DNA of 7,104 bases from Prevotellaceae bacterium UBA6417 (GTDB lineage: Bacteria; Bacteroidota; Bacteroidia; Bacteroidales; Bacteroidaceae), in the NCBI GenBank assembly GCA_002439755.1, contig DJPH01000037.1, positions 1 through 7,104 of the forward strand, read 5' to 3'. The notes beneath the pieces are model-generated. The model did no database searches. It worked only from the letters and a program-made list of their open reading frames with translations, and was not told where the DNA came from. This document shows positions 6,301-7,104 of this stretch, in pieces (within the stretch, counting starts at the first letter, position 1; each line of letters opens with the position of its first letter). A program made the position numbers and the translations under genes.

Positions 6301-7104
6301 TCAGACGTGAAGCTGTGGAGTTTCCGATGGCTTTCTTCAGCCTGTCGGCGAGTATTTGCTTTGAACCTGCGGCCAGTAATCTGTCTATCAGCGCCTGATC
6401 GGTCACTTGGTTGAGATACCACGCTGAGCACGATCCTGCACCTGCACTCCAGGGCACGACATATCCGCTTGTGCCGGCACCGTTTTTATGTCCTTCGGTG
6501 TGATAGGATATAGGGTTGCTTTCGTTGGCAATGTTCCATTGGGCAGAATGCAGCAAGGTGAACGTCTGCGGTGTTTCCTGTGTTGCCGACATGGGGATGT
6601 GTACGCTTGTCCCTGCAACGGTGTTGATATATTTGCCACTTGCCGTGTTCTGTATGCTGAAGTTGCCGTCTGCGAGTTTCGTGACTTTAAAGAGTTGTAG
6701 TGCCGAGTTGCCGTTGAAGGCCTCCCATGTCAGTTCGTTGTCGTTGGTAGACATGGCCATTTCAGATCCTTGCAGCTTGAAGTTGGGGTAGGCATTGATG
6801 AAGTAGTAGTAACCGTCGCTTATTGGGTTGGCATGCTCGTGAATGGCGTTGTATGCATTGAGCAAGTCAGTGCGAAGTGTGATGTATTCGTCATCGGAGG
6901 CACTGCCTTCTATGGCGTTGAGGGCTTTCAGAGCAATGTCGTCATAGGCTGTTTTGTACTGGGAGAGTGCTTCAGCCGTGTAGTAACCGGGATTTGTTCC
7001 CTCGGGGAATGTGTCTCCGATGGCGTTGATGCTGTCTAAGCTGTTCTTCAGAAGCTGACGGTAGTCGGGGCGGTTTACTTCCACCTGTTTGTAGAGTGCG
7101 GCAA
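3323..7104 (-). CDS. Large multi-discoidin surface protein with C-terminal sorting-like tail, 5' end outside window
   Basis: The frame is open from the window edge to a TAA at 3325-3323. The first in-frame start-like codon is a GTG at 7084, but the frame continues upstream (AALYKQ precedes it) and the paralogue has about 195 more N-terminal residues, so the true start is outside the window. Numbering from 7084: helical spacer (1-85); beta-trefoil-like domain from DGYYYF (90-228); spacer; discoidin domain (about 268-448, LIDGNTGTIFHS, GWHNLQISL, YKYLRFVIKH); helical spacer with GMKEACDT (460-530); discoidin domain (about 535-732, LIDGVIDYHNNFHS, YHNLQVKL, FKYVRFVIKH); spacer with GMKDACDA and further helices (740-870); a second trefoil-like domain starting at PGKWYNIF (872-1026); a beta-rich domain (1030-1195, with NTMVLPWAVDGL); and a C-terminal tail (about 1200-1253). 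The missing N-terminus should carry a signal peptide and one more discoidin domain. Family knowledge supports ligand or glycan binding outside the cell. No enzyme motif is visible. A strong terminator follows the stop. Confidence 0.9.
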   Translation of the reverse strand, partial: AALYKQVEVNRPDYRQLLKNSLDSINAIGDTFPEGTNPGYYTAEALSQYKTAYDDIALKALNAIEGSASDDEYITLRTDLLNAYNAIHEHANPISDGYYYFINAYPNFKLQGSEMAMSTNDNELTWEAFNGNSALQLFKVTKLADGNFSIQNTASGKYINTVAGTSVHIPMSATQETPQTFTLLHSAQWNIANESNPISYHTEGHKNGAGTSGYVVPWSAGAGSCSAWYLNQVTDQALIDRLLAAGSKQILADRLKKAIGNSTASRLKADDYTALITSAGQIASNSKAQDGNLANLIDGNTGTIFHSEWNAIMGDDNTEEGIGWHNLQISLGKEISKMKFRFNGRNNTNGWHDNPTHITLYGTNDDNLATSTAAADSLQWTEIVDMTKEAYGFPGNDNAVSYQSPVIDLKGSYKYLRFVIKHVSTMDGGLRKDAFKVPSITGVTFNLSEFQVYDGTPAETSEYYKVAGMKEACDTYDKLVAEAQEKMANLTVTEADIEAINAAAKAIDDLYVDRDVFDSKLAGLTTKAKKLYNTVSGSQITLITDAAQLSSNNSSPNNHSSFEHLIDGVIDYHNNFHSIWNTAMQNAGITADEWIATMDGEANSIHTGTGYHNLQVKLNEPVKSFWFEYIGRTGTAIVDNPTDIEVYVTNDDNLGASTDQADIDKWTLLKELTEGFPGIEAGARYTSPDLKLESGESFKYVRFVIKHTAMEGTQTYRTFANPEITGITWNVGEWQMYSSLDKDRIQYNYIPGMKDACDAMKAILDVADKMGKHEMVTSEFNDKFEAAINAVEALYADTTELAALAKTYRESYIAKSVVSTDNYGLGYVDSEDAINAFANAVTEAKSGVSPVSPTKEQINKAMTQLKEAFKTFMTHVGKLEPGKWYNIFGGSTLEYTQGQPIFLGSTSTGDQLHLGGYPTETADPAFDPYAIWRLVPIEGQEPTGDAFGCYAIQNMGTGQYFGAYRGQGANLSPLMSHEKTPYNIYYYGNGKFKMQQVGVEDPFDCLKTDKTNLVVLNYPYDGGEQQSFIFKPVENDVVTISYYFDNSLNTMVLPWAVDGLAEINEGLTGAKVKTYAVKSLTATEAGSRLELKEKSSFEAGEPFIIAVNDFKAGNNTDLKPISFALPATVTDTSAIVANGLIGTLQGMTVAAPGMGIFNYDAATTSWKLAASTANQFISGRYGYIDPKKVVNEEGEADLVLETADQVTAVKPFIVTKATDKVNVYSIDGKLLKRNVKATEAQKGLKKGIYIIGKKKIAVK
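3326..3487 (-). other. C-terminal sorting-like domain (type IX secretion-type tail)
   Basis: The last roughly 54 residues include KVNVYSIDGKLLKR, then GLKKGIYIIGKKKIAVK at the very end. This follows the Bacteroidota pattern VYxxxGxxx...LxxGIYIxxxKKxxVK found in C-terminal domains of exported proteins, many of them type IX secretion substrates. The YPNP-like motif that often opens the longer version is not evident. Similar tails also occur in gut Bacteroidota where type IX secretion is uncertain, so surface attachment by that route is inferred. Confidence 0.65.
4826..4860 (-). repeat. GMKDACDA spacer motif, upstream gene copy 1
   Basis: This codes for YIPGMKDACDA after the last discoidin domain of the upstream gene and corresponds to the motif at 79-111. 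The helices after it (with VTSEFNDKFEAAINAVEALY) extend into a longer spacer before the second trefoil-like domain. Confidence 0.75.
5678..5710 (-). repeat. GMKEACDT spacer motif, upstream gene copy 2
   Basis: This codes for VAGMKEACDT after the first in-window discoidin domain of the upstream gene and corresponds to the motif at 931-960. The following residues (YDKLVAEAQ, NLTVTEADIEA, AKAIDDLYVDRD) are almost the same in both genes, making this spacer one of the best-conserved parts. Confidence 0.75.

Larger units (their letters stand above)
4749..6820 (-). repeat. Paralogous segment, copy B (upstream gene)
   Basis: This is the counterpart of bases 1-2105. The strongest match covers the first shared discoidin domain and the spacer after it (about 5560-6120 against 810-1370), where the two proteins differ at only a few residues, for example FPGNDNAVSYQSP and NLTVTEADIEA are identical. 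Similarity falls in the trefoil domain and in loops of the last discoidin domain. Confidence 0.9.

Noticed and set aside
7082..7084. GTG at 7084 as the start of the upstream gene
   Set aside because: The frame continues upstream to the window edge and the paralogue has a signal peptide and discoidin domain before this point.

Overview
The window reads as the chromosome of a Bacteroidota bacterium, most likely Prevotella/Bacteroides-like. Three things point that way: a TAnnTTTG-type promoter element (TATCTTTG), a start codon preceded by an A/T-rich leader with no Shine-Dalgarno sequence, and a C-terminal tail of the VYSIDGKLL...GIYIIGKKKIAVK type seen on exported proteins of this phylum. No rRNA, tRNA, transposase or CRISPR array is visible.

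All real coding capacity is on the minus strand, in two very large neighbouring genes, both cut by the window edges. The upstream gene (7104 down to 3323) lacks its 5' end. The downstream gene (2957 down to 1) lacks its 3' end. They are tandem paralogues. Bases 1 to about 2105 align collinearly with about 4749 to 6820, with many silent differences, so each truncated gene helps predict the missing part of the other. Both encode non-enzymatic-looking modular exported proteins built from F5/8 type C (discoidin-like) galactose-binding folds, beta-trefoil-like lectin folds and helical spacers that carry a repeated GMK(E/D)ACD motif. A full-length member is predicted at about 1450 residues: signal peptide, discoidin 1, helical spacer, trefoil, helical spacer, discoidin 2, GMKEACD spacer, discoidin 3, GMKEACD spacer, second trefoil, beta domain, C-terminal sorting-like tail.

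The 365-base gap between the genes (2958-3322) holds a strong intrinsic terminator for the upstream gene and a separate promoter for the downstream gene, so the two are probably transcribed independently. Just upstream of that promoter, an uninterrupted run of nine G (minus strand) abuts a perfect 6-bp inverted repeat. This layout could allow slippage-based variation in expression and is the most unusual regulatory signal here.

The likely joint role is binding glycans or host/dietary polymers at the cell surface. No catalytic domain, SusC/SusD pair or regulator lies in the window, so the substrate cannot be named. Large plus-strand open frames are antisense shadows of the two genes and are not annotated.
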